A stretch of DNA of 64,000 nt, from the NCBI RefSeq assembly GCF_000685075.1, contig NZ_BAYD01000036.1, positions 1 through 64,000 of the forward strand. The letters run 5' to 3'. The stretch comes from Paraburkholderia oxyphila NBRC 105797 (GTDB lineage Bacteria > Pseudomonadota > Gammaproteobacteria > Burkholderiales > Burkholderiaceae). Numbering within the stretch: position 1 is the first letter of the stretch; the number at the start of each line of letters is the position of its first letter. The position numbers and the translations under genes are program-made. Below are positions 27,274-36,541 of the stretch, one piece after another. The notes below the pieces were generated by a model. That model was not told the origin of the DNA. It searched no databases and saw only the letters and a list, made by a program, of their open reading frames with translations.

Positions 27274-28608
27274 CTAGCGTTCTAACGATGCAGCACTTTC
27301 CAGGCTCATGTCGCAAGTTTCAGGCGCCATGCACACCGCTGCTATCAAACCAATGAAGGTGACGATTGCGGCCGCTAGCATAGTGTTACCAATGCCGATT
27401 GATTCAAGCGAGACAGGCACATACCACGTTCCAATTGCCGCGCCTACGCGCGAGAGCGAAGTACCCATGCCCATCGCAGCCGCTCTGACTTCGGTCGGGA
27501 ACAGTTCATTCGGATACACCGTTTGCAAGACCTGCGCGCCACCAATAAAAACCGCATAGGAGCCAAACAATGTGAGTATCAAAAGCTTGTTGTCCTGATG
27601 CGAAAACGCCAGAACAAAGAGGGCCAACCCAGACCAAAGAAAACTGTGAATCAGCATTTTCCTGCGTCCCAGGCGATTGATCAGTTGCGTAGCGAGAATA
27701 CAACCAACCACAAACAGAGACGTAATGACGGTCGAACCAAAATCCGCCCAACGACCTGTAAGGTTGAATGCCTCCAATACCTTTGGTACGAAGGCGTAAA
27801 CTGCGAAGACCGGCACCACAGCGCAAGTCCAAAACACGACAATGAACGCCATACGCGGCCCGTAGCCTGAACGCAGCACACTCATGAATGAAGCGTGCTT
27901 CTTACCGTACGCTGCACAGGCGATGTTTGCCAGCGAAAAGCCAGATCCATAGACCTTCTTGATGATTCGCTCTGCCTCACTGCCTCGCCCTTTGCTCAGC
28001 AACCAACGGGGTGACTCGGGAGTACCAATCCGTGCAGCAAGCACCATCGCGGAAAGGACGGCAGGGCTTGCGAGCACGAGACGCCACGATTCAGTTCCAA
28101 AACTGTCCGATATGATGTTTCCGGCCAGATAGGCGAGTGCAGCACCTGCAAACCACAATATCTGAACCATCGCGAGGCGCGGTCCGCGGTATCTGGTTGG
28201 CAGGAATTCGACGAGCATGGCGCTGGCAACCGGATACTCGATCCCCACTCCAATCCCGATCACCAACCTCAAGATAAAGAGTGTGACTCCGGATTCAACC
28301 CAATACTGAGCGACGGAACAAACAAGGAAGATAATCGGACCGGCAAGGAACAGCCGCTTTCTTCCAAGTTTATCGGTTAGATTCCCGCCAATGAATCCAC
28401 CGAGAAAAATCCCAATCAGCGCGGATGCAGCGACCATGCCTTGCCAGAAGCTATCCAGCTGGAGCGCACTCGAGACCTTCGTCAGTGCGACACCAATAAT
28501 GCTCAGTATGTATCCATCCATCAGCCACCCACCCGAAGCGCGCACCGTCAGGAAGTGATGGAATCGATTTATCGGGGCGTCCTCAATGGATATATTTACC
28601 TGTCTCAA
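27274..28608 (-). CDS. MFS transporter, sugar-porter-like
   Basis: Inner-membrane transporter of 444 aa with about 12 helices. Family marks are GWLMDGYILSIIGVAL in helix 1, the loop GGNLTDKLGRKRLFLAGP and GTPESPRWLLSKGRG before the central loop, all typical of sugar/metabolite:H+ symporters. The TTG start is well supported by AGGAG seven bases upstream. Composition is visibly more AT-rich than the neighbours, suggesting separate acquisition. Regulon promoter 5 lies about 410 bp upstream, leaving a long leader. It is distantly similar in design to the MFS protein at 52528. The substrate is unknown, possibly the acid or amine of the regulon. Confidence 0.88.
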   Translation of the reverse strand: MRQVNISIEDAPINRFHHFLTVRASGGWLMDGYILSIIGVALTKVSSALQLDSFWQGMVAASALIGIFLGGFIGGNLTDKLGRKRLFLAGPIIFLVCSVAQYWVESGVTLFILRLVIGIGVGIEYPVASAMLVEFLPTRYRGPRLAMVQILWFAGAALAYLAGNIISDSFGTESWRLVLASPAVLSAMVLAARIGTPESPRWLLSKGRGSEAERIIKKVYGSGFSLANIACAAYGKKHASFMSVLRSGYGPRMAFIVVFWTCAVVPVFAVYAFVPKVLEAFNLTGRWADFGSTVITSLFVVGCILATQLINRLGRRKMLIHSFLWSGLALFVLAFSHQDNKLLILTLFGSYAVFIGGAQVLQTVYPNELFPTEVRAAAMGMGTSLSRVGAAIGTWYVPVSLESIGIGNTMLAAAIVTFIGLIAAVCMAPETCDMSLESAASLER

Positions 28609-29396
28609 CTATTGACTCCTGCTTATTTATAAACTTCTATAATTAAATTTATGTTTTATTATTCAATTTTATACACCACCTTTCCGTGGCACTGTTCGCA
28701 TAAAATATTGACCGTTGAGTAATATGGGTCACGTGAAACAACCTTGATCGCTAAGGCGACGAAGAGAGATCGCATCGAACGACCAACTTCCGAATTGGAG
28801 GTTGATCGCTGAGCGTACCCTCATAAACGATCGCCCTCATGCTGGTTCACCGAGCTTCGCAAACACTCAATGGGCATGTCGTGATGCACGGTGTCGACGT
28901 TTCTCGCGCACAAGGCGGAGACGCCAGAGAACCCACACATAGTCGAGTTACGTTCGAGAGGGAGGCCTTACCGCAGTACATTGCTGTCGTCTCTTCCATC
29001 GCCTTTGGAGGTATTCTTTCGACGATAAGGCATGAAGGCCAAGCGGACAAACGAATTCGAGGCATGCTGTATTCCCCGCAGGAATATTGATGCAAGCTCG
29101 CCGCCTAAATGCTTTCGGGGTGGGAGTTGGAAAGACTCCGTTGGCGGCCTGGACGATGCGCTATTCCCGACTTCGAACTAGTCGTCGGCGAGCTCCGGGC
29201 AGTAGCGTGCCCGTTACCCCATCTCCACGCGTCGCACTTCGACTGGCCTCCAAGCGCGATAACTATGTTCCGTCAGCCGGGTCGCGAGTCCTGGCAACAG
29301 CATTGAAGCGCATCGGGTGCCGCGGCAGTGTTACCGGGGCAGCATCATCACATCCGACGACCGGACCAAAGCGGGCAGTCGGTACGAGGGTCGGCG
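28609..29396. other. Long leader and promoter region between MFS gene and GntR gene
   Basis: This 788-bp gap contains no supportable gene. It begins with an AT-rich stretch (28610-28680) before the MFS TTG start, continues through about 340 bp with no recognisable content, and carries regulon promoter 5 at 29022-29092. The part from 29100 to 29396 may hold decayed sequence. A minus-strand frame at 28847-29095 lacks family features. Confidence 0.6.
29022..29092 (-). promoter_or_regulatory. Regulon promoter 5 (towards the MFS gene)
   Basis: Minus-strand order: the perfect palindrome TATTCC-N5-GGAATA (29070-29086), -35 TTGTCC (29045-29050), 17 bp, -10 TATCGT (29022-29027). The spacing is the same as in the other members. 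The predicted start point is about 400 bp before the MFS start codon. Confidence 0.75.
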
Positions 29397-30125
29397 TCAG
29401 GCGACGCCAATGGGCACATGGACGCCTTCGGGCACCGCATATTCCGCCATGCGAAGACGTGAGAGTTCCCAGTGCGCCCGAATAAGATCGCCAGCTCTAA
29501 CCGCATCGTGCAGCGCGATAGCCTTGATGATCTGTTCGTGCTGGTCGACGGCGTCGGCCATATCCTGCTGCATGCGCTCGACGCCGGGGTGGCGATAGAA
29601 GATCTTTCCGAGACGCGCATGATCAATAAGGAGACGACGCAGACTCGGCATCAAGTAGTCGTTCTGCGCCATCCTGCCAATTTCGAGATGAAACTGGTCG
29701 TTGTACCGCACGCGGCCATCGACATCATTCTCGCTGACGGCGATCTGAAGGTTCTGCTGAATTCTCTTTAAACGATCAATGTCATCCGGCGTCGAATTGG
29801 CCGCTGCCAATTGAGTAGTGACAATGTAGATAAGTGGGGCGGCGAGAAAGAAACTTCGCAGCGACTGATAATTCAAAGACGAAACGCGTGCAGGGCGATT
29901 AGCCTCGAGCTCGATGTAGCCTTCCGCCGCCATCTGACGCATCAATTCGCGTACAGGCGGTCGGGAAAGGCTAAATTCATCGGCCAGCTCCAACTCGTCA
30001 ACGACGGCACCGGGGCGCAGTTCCATGCTGATGATCCGGTGCCGCAAGGCCCCGGCCAACGCGGATTTACGGTCGGTGGGTTGCCCGGCCTCACCGTCCA
30101 CGTCAATACCACGACTCATTTTCAT
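29397..30125 (-). CDS. GntR-family regulator with FCD domain (paralogue 1)
   Basis: A cytoplasmic regulator of about 242 aa. The N-terminal winged helix is recognisable (RHRIISMELRPGAVVDELELADEF then SRPPVRELMRQMAAEGYIEL), followed by a helical FCD ligand-binding domain with metal-site residues in YNDQFHLEIGRMA and HEQIIKAI. It is clearly paralogous to the protein at 42811-43530 (shared VRELMRQMAAEGY, LIDHARLGK). Starts at 30125 and 30119 are both possible; neither has a good ribosome-binding site. It lies upstream of regulon promoter 5 and next to the Rieske oxygenase gene. FCD regulators are usually repressors released by an organic acid. Confidence 0.87.
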   Translation of the reverse strand: MKMSRGIDVDGEAGQPTDRKSALAGALRHRIISMELRPGAVVDELELADEFSLSRPPVRELMRQMAAEGYIELEANRPARVSSLNYQSLRSFFLAAPLIYIVTTQLAAANSTPDDIDRLKRIQQNLQIAVSENDVDGRVRYNDQFHLEIGRMAQNDYLMPSLRRLLIDHARLGKIFYRHPGVERMQQDMADAVDQHEQIIKAIALHDAVRAGDLIRAHWELSRLRMAEYAVPEGVHVPIGVA

Positions 30126-30395
30126 GATGGATTCAACAGCAAAAGCAAGGGGGTTAAACGCGATAGGCGGCGGCAAGAGCGCGCTGCCAGGGCACTCGCG
30201 TTGCCGCTGTTACGAGCCGTCATGTCTTCGGGATTGCAGGAAATCGTGATTCGCGAGGTTTTACGGCCAGATTTGATACCACTCTCCTCGATTTCTTGTT
30301 CACCTGCCACGTCGATCCAACGAGGCCTCCTTGTAGCGCGCATCCGTTTTCTCCAGAGGACCATGTGGCATCGACTTACCCAAAAGACCGTCGGA

Positions 30396-31652
30396 TCAGA
30401 CGCCGTGCGCCTTGAGGCGCGCGGCATACCAGTCAACGAATTGGTCGACGTAGGTTTCGGTGAACGGCGAATACGGCCCGGGGATGTAACCCGGATCCTG
30501 CGCGCCGCGGTGGTTGATGGCTACCAGACTAGCGTCCTGCGCGTTCGTAGCGACCCAAACCTCAGTGAGTTTGTTGACGTCATAGTCCACCCCCTCAATA
30601 GCGTCAGCGTGTACGAGCCACTTCGTGCGCACCAACGTCTTTTCCGGAGTGAGAGGGATGATGTACGAAATCATTGCGTGATCGCTCATCACATGCGTCC
30701 ACGAGTTGTGAGTCCACATGTGCGTGTCGCCAAGGTCGCGCCGAGACGAACGACCCAGAAGCTTTTGGCACGCCACCTTGGTGTCCATGGTCTGCGATTC
30801 GCCGCATCCGGCGATGACCAGACGTTGAGTGCGAAACTGCGTCGCCACATCTCCGCCCAATTCTTCGACGGGCGAGCATAGCAATCCTTCCTTCTCCCAA
30901 CCCTGCTGGCTTGCGTCGTTGCGCTTGTGGTAATCGTCGAGCGCGCGCAGCGATTCTTCCGTCATTTCGTCTGTGCTGAAGCCGAAGTCCTCAGGCAGAA
31001 AAGATACCGTCAGTTCCGGGTGCCCCGCCTCGCAGTGGTAACACTCCCGGTTGTTTTCCATGACAAGCTTCCAGTTGCCATCCTCAATAATCTCAGCTTC
31101 ATGCGCAATCTTCGTGTTCTGTAAGTCATACGGAGCAAAGCGCGGCGCCATCGTTGCTTCCAGCTTTCCGATGTCAGCCGGCGGTTCGTCTGCGAGACAG
31201 ACAAACACGTGGGTTCCGACGACTTTAGTGTGAACCGGCAACAGGCTGCGACACGTTGGGTCAAAATGCTTACCCATGTGTTTCGTGTGACACAAGCTTC
31301 CATCAAGGTCATACGTCCACTGATGGTACGGGCATACCAACTTGCCCACCGTCGACTTGCCTGCGTCCTTCAAGCGCGCGCCACGGTGACGGCAGACGTT
31401 GCGGAAAGCACGAATGTTCTCATCGTCGTCCCGTACGAGGATGATGGACGCTTTGCCGATATCGACAACGGAGACGTCACCCGGTTCGGGTATGTCCGCC
31501 GTCACGCCGACCAGGATCCAGTGCTTGTGAAAGAAAACATCAACGTCAGTATCGAAAATATCCGATCGGATAAAAACCTCTCCAGGCAATCCGCACCCTG
31601 ACTCACGGCTCCTGATCAGCTCACCAAGGGACTTCAACTGAACTTCTGACAT
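30396..31652 (-). CDS. gbcA: Rieske-type oxygenase, GbcA-like (betaine demethylase family)
   Basis: Oxygenase component of 418 aa. The Rieske [2Fe-2S] ligands are in NVCRHRGARL and CPYHQWTYDLDG. The mononuclear iron site is in VMENNRECYHCEAGHPEL. The C-terminal phrase WLVHADAIEGVDYDV, with a downstream NHRG and PGPYSPF, is characteristic of the glycine-betaine monooxygenase and related N-demethylases. It should remove a methyl group from a quaternary amine as formaldehyde, using electrons from the GbcB-like reductase at 44006. The start at 31652 has GGAGAAA upstream. Its promoter shares a 20-bp block with the reductase promoter. Glycine betaine is the best guess; stachydrine or carnitine-like substrates cannot be excluded. 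Confidence 0.83.
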   Translation of the reverse strand: MSEVQLKSLGELIRSRESGCGLPGEVFIRSDIFDTDVDVFFHKHWILVGVTADIPEPGDVSVVDIGKASIILVRDDDENIRAFRNVCRHRGARLKDAGKSTVGKLVCPYHQWTYDLDGSLCHTKHMGKHFDPTCRSLLPVHTKVVGTHVFVCLADEPPADIGKLEATMAPRFAPYDLQNTKIAHEAEIIEDGNWKLVMENNRECYHCEAGHPELTVSFLPEDFGFSTDEMTEESLRALDDYHKRNDASQQGWEKEGLLCSPVEELGGDVATQFRTQRLVIAGCGESQTMDTKVACQKLLGRSSRRDLGDTHMWTHNSWTHVMSDHAMISYIIPLTPEKTLVRTKWLVHADAIEGVDYDVNKLTEVWVATNAQDASLVAINHRGAQDPGYIPGPYSPFTETYVDQFVDWYAARLKAHGV

Positions 31653-31710
31653 TGTCTTTCTCCAACGTTGATGGGGATACGGGGACTTCGAATGTTCCCG
31701 CGTTATCGGC

Positions 31711-31753
31711 AGTATTCGATTGCCGAGAAACGACGTCAATGCGCTTTATTTTC
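31711..31753 (-). promoter_or_regulatory. Promoter of the Rieske oxygenase gene
   Basis: On the minus strand, GAAAATAAAGCGCA runs directly into -35 TTGACG (31734-31739), then 17 bp and -10 AATACT (31711-31716). The whole 20-bp block through the -35 is identical at 43827-43846 before the reductase gene, and the spacing and -10 are also identical. The upstream 14 bases are a likely activator site, perhaps for the GbdR-like protein at 47580. Confidence 0.8.
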
Positions 31754-31825
31754 GTGAACGTATAACTTTGGTTTATGGCCACCCGATACGCGCAAACTCA
31801 TGGTCCAGCGCACGCAGGCAAACCA

Positions 31826-32758
31826 TCACGTGACCCCTGCAGCAGTTCGCAGCAACTCCATGAGCGTTTTAATGGTCGGCGTGATCGCTCGACCATGAGG
31901 CACAACCATGTAATAGGCGTCTCGCAAGGGGAGCGAAGCGTCCGTGAGGCGGACGAGTTCTCCGGAAGCCAGATGTTCGTGAAGCAACCTGCCCCAACCC
32001 AGCGCAACACCCTGCCCCAGTCGTGCCGCCTGAATGGCATCGGTGTAAAGGCAGGTGCGAATCCCGTAATTGAGCTTGGTCGAATGTGCGCCGATGGCCC
32101 TGAACCATTCTTCCCATGTCAGCCAACCCTCGGACGTTGGGTCGTACGCAATTAGCGTCATATTCGCCAACTCCTCCAGCGACCCCGGCGCGCCGTACTC
32201 ATCTTTCCAGGCTGGCGAACATACCGGAAATACCTGCTCATCGAACAGCAGATGCGCTGTCCCGTCACTCCAGTTTCCATTGCCCCAGCGCACCTCGACA
32301 TCCACCTCGTTGCGACGAAGGTCCGCAGTAAACATCGTAGTGGTGAGTCGAAGGCGCAGATTCGGTTGAAGGCGTTTGAGCCTCGCGAGACTCGGCATCA
32401 GCCGGAAATGCGAGAACGCCGCTGTCGTTGCCAGCACGAGCTCGTCGTTGCCCTCGATTCCAGCCGACAGGCGGTCGAACACGCCTGCGATTTTTCCCAT
32501 CGCCTCCGAAACAACGGCGTACAACGCCTCGCCTTCGTTGGTCAACGCGGTCGTGCGGTGCAGTCGGTCCAGCAACCTTACCCCGAGCAACTCCTCGAGT
32601 AACCTGATCTGCCGACTGACGGCTGCCTGCGTCACGCCAAGCTCTGAAGCCGCATTCGTGAAGCTTCGTAGCCGCGCCACCGCCTCGAATTCGACCAGTG
32701 CCGTGAGCGAAGGGATGAGTCGCCGATAGCCCTTCGCACCGTCCATCGCTACTTTCAT
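31826..32758 (-). CDS. LysR-family regulator, GcvA-like
   Basis: A 310-aa LysR-type regulator. The helix-turn-helix is SFTNAASELGVTQAAVSRQIRLLE near residue 40, and the effector domain holds VDVEVRWGNGNWSDG, the GcvA-branch pattern. The start is taken at MKVAMDGAKGYRRLIPSL, since the frame beyond it has no family similarity. It lies between the Rieske oxygenase gene and proX on the same strand, so it may regulate betaine uptake or demethylation. It is the third GcvA-type regulator of the window and an alternative candidate for the six-promoter regulon. Confidence 0.87.
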   Translation of the reverse strand: MKVAMDGAKGYRRLIPSLTALVEFEAVARLRSFTNAASELGVTQAAVSRQIRLLEELLGVRLLDRLHRTTALTNEGEALYAVVSEAMGKIAGVFDRLSAGIEGNDELVLATTAAFSHFRLMPSLARLKRLQPNLRLRLTTTMFTADLRRNEVDVEVRWGNGNWSDGTAHLLFDEQVFPVCSPAWKDEYGAPGSLEELANMTLIAYDPTSEGWLTWEEWFRAIGAHSTKLNYGIRTCLYTDAIQAARLGQGVALGWGRLLHEHLASGELVRLTDASLPLRDAYYMVVPHGRAITPTIKTLMELLRTAAGVT

Positions 32759-32882
32759 TGTGGGACCATGAGTGGAAAGCGCTTCTATACCTATACCGAA
32801 GTACCGAGGGCCATCAACATCTTCCGTTGACGACTCGCCGCCCGGACGCGAACAGCGAGTCAAAAGCCGCCGTTGACTGCCT

Positions 32883-33884
32883 TTACAACGATGCCTTGAT
32901 TTTCTCCGCTGCGGCCGGCGTTACCCACTTGGTCCAGACATCCTGCTTTTCCTTGAGGAAGCGCTTCGCCCCATCTTCGCCAGTCGCCTGGTTGTCCGTC
33001 ATCCAGGTCATGACTTGCTCGACGTCAGCGGTCTTGAACGTCCGTGTATCCAGGTACTTCATGACATCTGGGCTGGCGTTTGCCGCAAATGATTTGGTAA
33101 AGAGGGTGTACAACCGCCCCACCGGCCACCCTGTCGGCTTCGGGTCAGGGCAGTTCGCCACCGTCGTACACCGCTTCCACTCGGCCTGGTCGACAGGGGT
33201 GCTCACGTCCAGTCTGACCATCTTGTATTTGCCAAGCAGGGAGGTAGGCGACCAATAGATGCCGAGCCACGGCTGTTTGTGCTCGTAGGCCTTCGCGATC
33301 GATCCGTCCAGGCCCGCCGCCGAGCCCGTATCGATCAGCTTGAACCCCGCCTGGGCACCCTTGTACGCCTTGAACAGTTGAGCACCGTTGACTGTCATGC
33401 CCCACCCCTGCGGGCCGTTAAAAACCGCACCTTTGCCCGGATCCTCGGGGTCCGCGAAGATTTCCGGATGCTTCAAGGCATCCTGAAACGTCTTGATGTC
33501 AGGATGCGCGTCCGCAACGTATTTGGGGATGTAAAATCCCATGACTGCGCCTTCCTGAATCGTCTTTGCCCCCATGATGACCTTCTTGTCATCAATCCCC
33601 TGTTTGACGATTGTGGGCAGCAAATCGATGGCCCCTTCCGACACAATGTCCGGTGTGCCCTTGTTCACCATCGATGTAATCGTCGGAACCGTGTCTCCAA
33701 TCACTGTATTCACCTGACAGCCATAACCTTCCTCAAGAATCGTTTTGTCCACGGCGGACTCGAGTTCGGCACTCTGCCAGTTCATGCTTGCAATCGTCAC
33801 GCTCCCGCAACCGGCGGCGTTGGCCTGCGTGCTACCGCAGAAAACTCCAGCTGCGACCAGTGTCCCTAGAAATTTCAGTTTCAT
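32883..33884 (-). CDS. proX: Glycine betaine/proline-type ABC transporter substrate-binding protein (copy 1)
   Basis: Periplasmic receptor of 333 aa. A signal peptide is present (FLGTLVAAGVFCGSTQANA). The mature start GCGSVTIASMNWQSAELESAV and the segment YWSPTSLLGKY fit the ProX/OpuAC family that binds quaternary ammonium or dimethylsulfonio compounds through aromatic residues. AAGGAAC precedes the ATG. It is a paralogue of the receptor at 37500. No transporter gene follows it directly; it must share ProV/ProW encoded at 35426-37421 or serve another system. An AT-rich 260-bp upstream region probably carries its own promoter. Confidence 0.88.
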   Translation of the reverse strand: MKLKFLGTLVAAGVFCGSTQANAAGCGSVTIASMNWQSAELESAVDKTILEEGYGCQVNTVIGDTVPTITSMVNKGTPDIVSEGAIDLLPTIVKQGIDDKKVIMGAKTIQEGAVMGFYIPKYVADAHPDIKTFQDALKHPEIFADPEDPGKGAVFNGPQGWGMTVNGAQLFKAYKGAQAGFKLIDTGSAAGLDGSIAKAYEHKQPWLGIYWSPTSLLGKYKMVRLDVSTPVDQAEWKRCTTVANCPDPKPTGWPVGRLYTLFTKSFAANASPDVMKYLDTRTFKTADVEQVMTWMTDNQATGEDGAKRFLKEKQDVWTKWVTPAAAEKIKASL

Positions 33885-34152
33885 TGCAGTTCCTTCAAGA
33901 GTTGCCGGACCTACCCCGGTATGCGTTGAACTAAGTGTTGATCAGATTTTTATTTGAATAGCATTACTACATAATTATTATGATTTTTGATGTGACTATT
34001 CGAATTAACGGCGTTGCGACCTGAAAACCCTATCCACCTATCCAAACGACTTCGCGAAACCCGTGCCACGTTGCAAATGTAATACCGGGCTACTCACATT
34101 AAGCAAGGTTCCTTTCTTACCCTGCGGGTAGCCCAGCACGGATTCCGGGCAG

Positions 34153-35400
34153 CTAGCGGTATACCGCGAAGCGCTTCGTCAGCTCGGCGACCTGCGCCTT
34201 CACGCGCTCGATCGTGGCTGCGTCTTCCGGATTGTCGAGCACGTCGGCAATCAGGTTGCCCACCTGCTCGGCTTCCTTCACGCCGAAGCCACGCGTCGTC
34301 ATCGCCGGCGAGCCGAGGCGGATGCCGCTCGTCACGAACGGCTTTTCCGGGTCGTTCGGGATCGCGTTCTTGTTCACCGTGATGTGCGCGGCGCCCAGCA
34401 CGGCTTCGGCGGCCTTGCCCGTGATCTTCTTCGCGCGCAGGTCCACCAGCATCACGTGGCTTTCCGTGCGACCCGAGACGATGCGCAGGCCACGCTTGAC
34501 CAGCGTTTCGGCCAGCACGCGGGCGTTCTCGACCACCTGCTGCTGGTATTCCTTGAATGCCGGCGAGAGCGCTTCCTTGAACGCCACCGCCTTGCCCGCG
34601 ATCACGTGCATGAGCGGACCGCCCTGGATGCCCGGGAAGATTGCCGAGTTGATCTGTTTCTCGTATTCGGCCTTCATCAGGATCACGCCGCCGCGCGGGC
34701 CGCGCAGGCTCTTGTGCGTGGTCGTGGTGACGAAGTCGGCGAACGGCACCGGGTTCGGGTAGACGCCCGCGGCGATGAGGCCCGCGTAGTGCGCCATGTC
34801 GACCATCAGGTACGCGCCCACGCTCTTCGCGATCTTCGAAAGACGCTCGAAGTCGATGCGCAGCGCAAATGCCGAGGCACCCGCCACGATCAGCTTGGGC
34901 TTGTGCTCCTGCGCGAGCTTTTCGGCGGCGTCGTAATCGATGTCTTCGGCTTCGTTCAGGCCGTAGCTCACGACGTTGAACCACTTGCCCGACATGTTGA
35001 CCGGCGAGCCGTGCGTGAGGTGGCCGCCGTGCGCGAGGCTCATGCCCATGATGGTGTCGCCCGGCTTGAGCATGGCGAAGAACACACCCTGGTTGGCCTG
35101 CGAGCCCGAGTTCGGCTGGACGTTGGCGGCTTCGGCGCCGAACAGTTCCTTCACGCGGTCGATCGCGAGCTGCTCGACGACGTCCACGTATTCGCAGCCG
35201 CCGTAGTAGCGCTTGCCGGGATAGCCTTCGGCGTACTTGTTGGTGAGCTGCGAGCCCTGCGCGGCCATGACCGCGGGAGACGTGTAGTTTTCTGACGCGA
35301 TGAGCTCGATGTGCTCTTCCTGGCGGCGGTTCTCCTGCTTGATCGCCCTAAGCAAATCGGGATCTACAGCTTCGAGGGTGTGTTCGGCTCGATTAAACAT
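34153..35400 (-). CDS. glyA: Serine hydroxymethyltransferase
   Basis: PLP enzyme of 415 aa, the normal size. It interconverts serine and glycine with tetrahydrofolate. The PLP lysine is in TTTTHKSLRGPRGG, and the substrate region ELIASENYTSPAVMAAQGS is fully conserved. The start at 35400 (MFNRAEHTLE) matches family members; the longer frame overlaps proV. It begins 25 bp after the proV stop, so it is probably cotranscribed with proW-proV. In betaine catabolism three demethylations yield glycine and C1 units, which GlyA turns into serine. This is probably a second, pathway-specific glyA copy. Confidence 0.95.
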   Translation of the reverse strand: MFNRAEHTLEAVDPDLLRAIKQENRRQEEHIELIASENYTSPAVMAAQGSQLTNKYAEGYPGKRYYGGCEYVDVVEQLAIDRVKELFGAEAANVQPNSGSQANQGVFFAMLKPGDTIMGMSLAHGGHLTHGSPVNMSGKWFNVVSYGLNEAEDIDYDAAEKLAQEHKPKLIVAGASAFALRIDFERLSKIAKSVGAYLMVDMAHYAGLIAAGVYPNPVPFADFVTTTTHKSLRGPRGGVILMKAEYEKQINSAIFPGIQGGPLMHVIAGKAVAFKEALSPAFKEYQQQVVENARVLAETLVKRGLRIVSGRTESHVMLVDLRAKKITGKAAEAVLGAAHITVNKNAIPNDPEKPFVTSGIRLGSPAMTTRGFGVKEAEQVGNLIADVLDNPEDAATIERVKAQVAELTKRFAVYR

Positions 35401-35425
35401 GGTTTTCCACAATTGATGATGTCTT

Positions 35426-36541
35426 TCATGCACGAGAAACGGCTACCCGCGCGTCGACACAGTCGCCCACATCGGGCCGCACATGACCAGTCTCGGATGT
35501 TCCTTCCTGAGTAGTCAGCGCACAAGCCAATTGACGGAGACTCACGGTGCCAAGCGGCAGATTACCCTCCCCGACAACGTCCAAATGGTCAATTTCCGGA
35601 TCGTGCGTCAGCACCGAAATCGCATCCTCGATCGTCGTCCCAGCTGCAATGGACCTGCCAACCGCGGCAATTCCCGGGCGCAACGGAGACATGACCGCCT
35701 CGACGCACACGACGCGCCCGCGATTCACCTGCTTGACGAAGTTGCTCACATACTCGTCGGCCGGGCGCAGGACGATGTCCTGCTTTGTCCCTTGCTGAAC
35801 GATATTTCCATCGCGCAAGATAGCGATCTGATCGCCGAGCCGAAGCGCTTCATCCAGATCGTGGGTAATGAAGACAATCGTCTTGCGGATTTCCTTTTGA
35901 AGGTCCAAAAGCACGGTTTGCATATCCATGCGAATCAACGGATCGAGCGCGGAATAGGCTTCGTCCATCAGCAGAACCGGCGCATCCAATGCAAGCGCGC
36001 GCGCCAAACCCACGCGTTGTTGCATGCCACCCGACAACTGATTCGGATAGCGTTGCTCAAATCCCTTGAGACCGACACGCTCAATCCATCTCATCGCTGT
36101 CTCGACTGATGCGGAGCGCGCGACGCCGCAAATCTCGAGACCGTAGACGACGTTGTCCAGCACATTACGGTGGGGAAGAAGTGCAAACTTCTGAAATACC
36201 ATCGCCGTTTGGCGCCGACGAAACTCACGCAGATCCTTTTCCTTCATCTTGCACACATCGACGCCGCCGATCAGCACTTCACCGGCCGTAGGGTCAATCA
36301 ATCGATTGATGTGCCGGATAAGCGTGGACTTGCCTGAACCAGACAGGCCCATGATCACCTGAATGGATCCCGCGGGAATATCCAGATTAATGTTACGCAA
36401 GCCAAGTACGTGGCCGGACTGCGCGAGCAAATCAGCCTTGGAAAGACCGCCTTTCACGGCGTCGACATAAGACGCGCCCTTTGGACCGAAGATCTTGTAG
36501 AGATTGCGGATCTTGATCCCGCCAGAATTGATGTCAGCCAT
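35426..36541 (-). CDS. proV: Glycine betaine/proline-type ABC transporter ATPase
   Basis: Cytoplasmic ATPase of 371 aa. Walker A is GLSGSGKST, the signature is LSGGMQQRVGLARAL and Walker B is VLLMDEAYSALDP, with DEAY as usual in ProV/OpuAA. The C-terminal 100 residues form one CBS-like region (AGTTIEDAISVLTHDPEIDHLDVVGEG), shorter than the tandem CBS pair of long ProV proteins. The start at 36541 has AGGAGG upstream and overlaps the proW stop by 8 bp, showing coupling. It powers uptake of betaine-type solutes. Confidence 0.93.
   Translation of the reverse strand: MADINSGGIKIRNLYKIFGPKGASYVDAVKGGLSKADLLAQSGHVLGLRNINLDIPAGSIQVIMGLSGSGKSTLIRHINRLIDPTAGEVLIGGVDVCKMKEKDLREFRRRQTAMVFQKFALLPHRNVLDNVVYGLEICGVARSASVETAMRWIERVGLKGFEQRYPNQLSGGMQQRVGLARALALDAPVLLMDEAYSALDPLIRMDMQTVLLDLQKEIRKTIVFITHDLDEALRLGDQIAILRDGNIVQQGTKQDIVLRPADEYVSNFVKQVNRGRVVCVEAVMSPLRPGIAAVGRSIAAGTTIEDAISVLTHDPEIDHLDVVGEGNLPLGTVSLRQLACALTTQEGTSETGHVRPDVGDCVDARVAVSRA

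Noticed and set aside
28847..29095. Small minus-strand frame in the MFS leader
   Set aside because: No recognisable sequence pattern and it overlaps the promoter element; kept only as part of the gene-free interval.
31653..31739. Upstream extension of the Rieske oxygenase to 31739
   Set aside because: The extension covers the predicted promoter, and GGAGAAA precedes the ATG at 31652, which also matches the family N-terminus.
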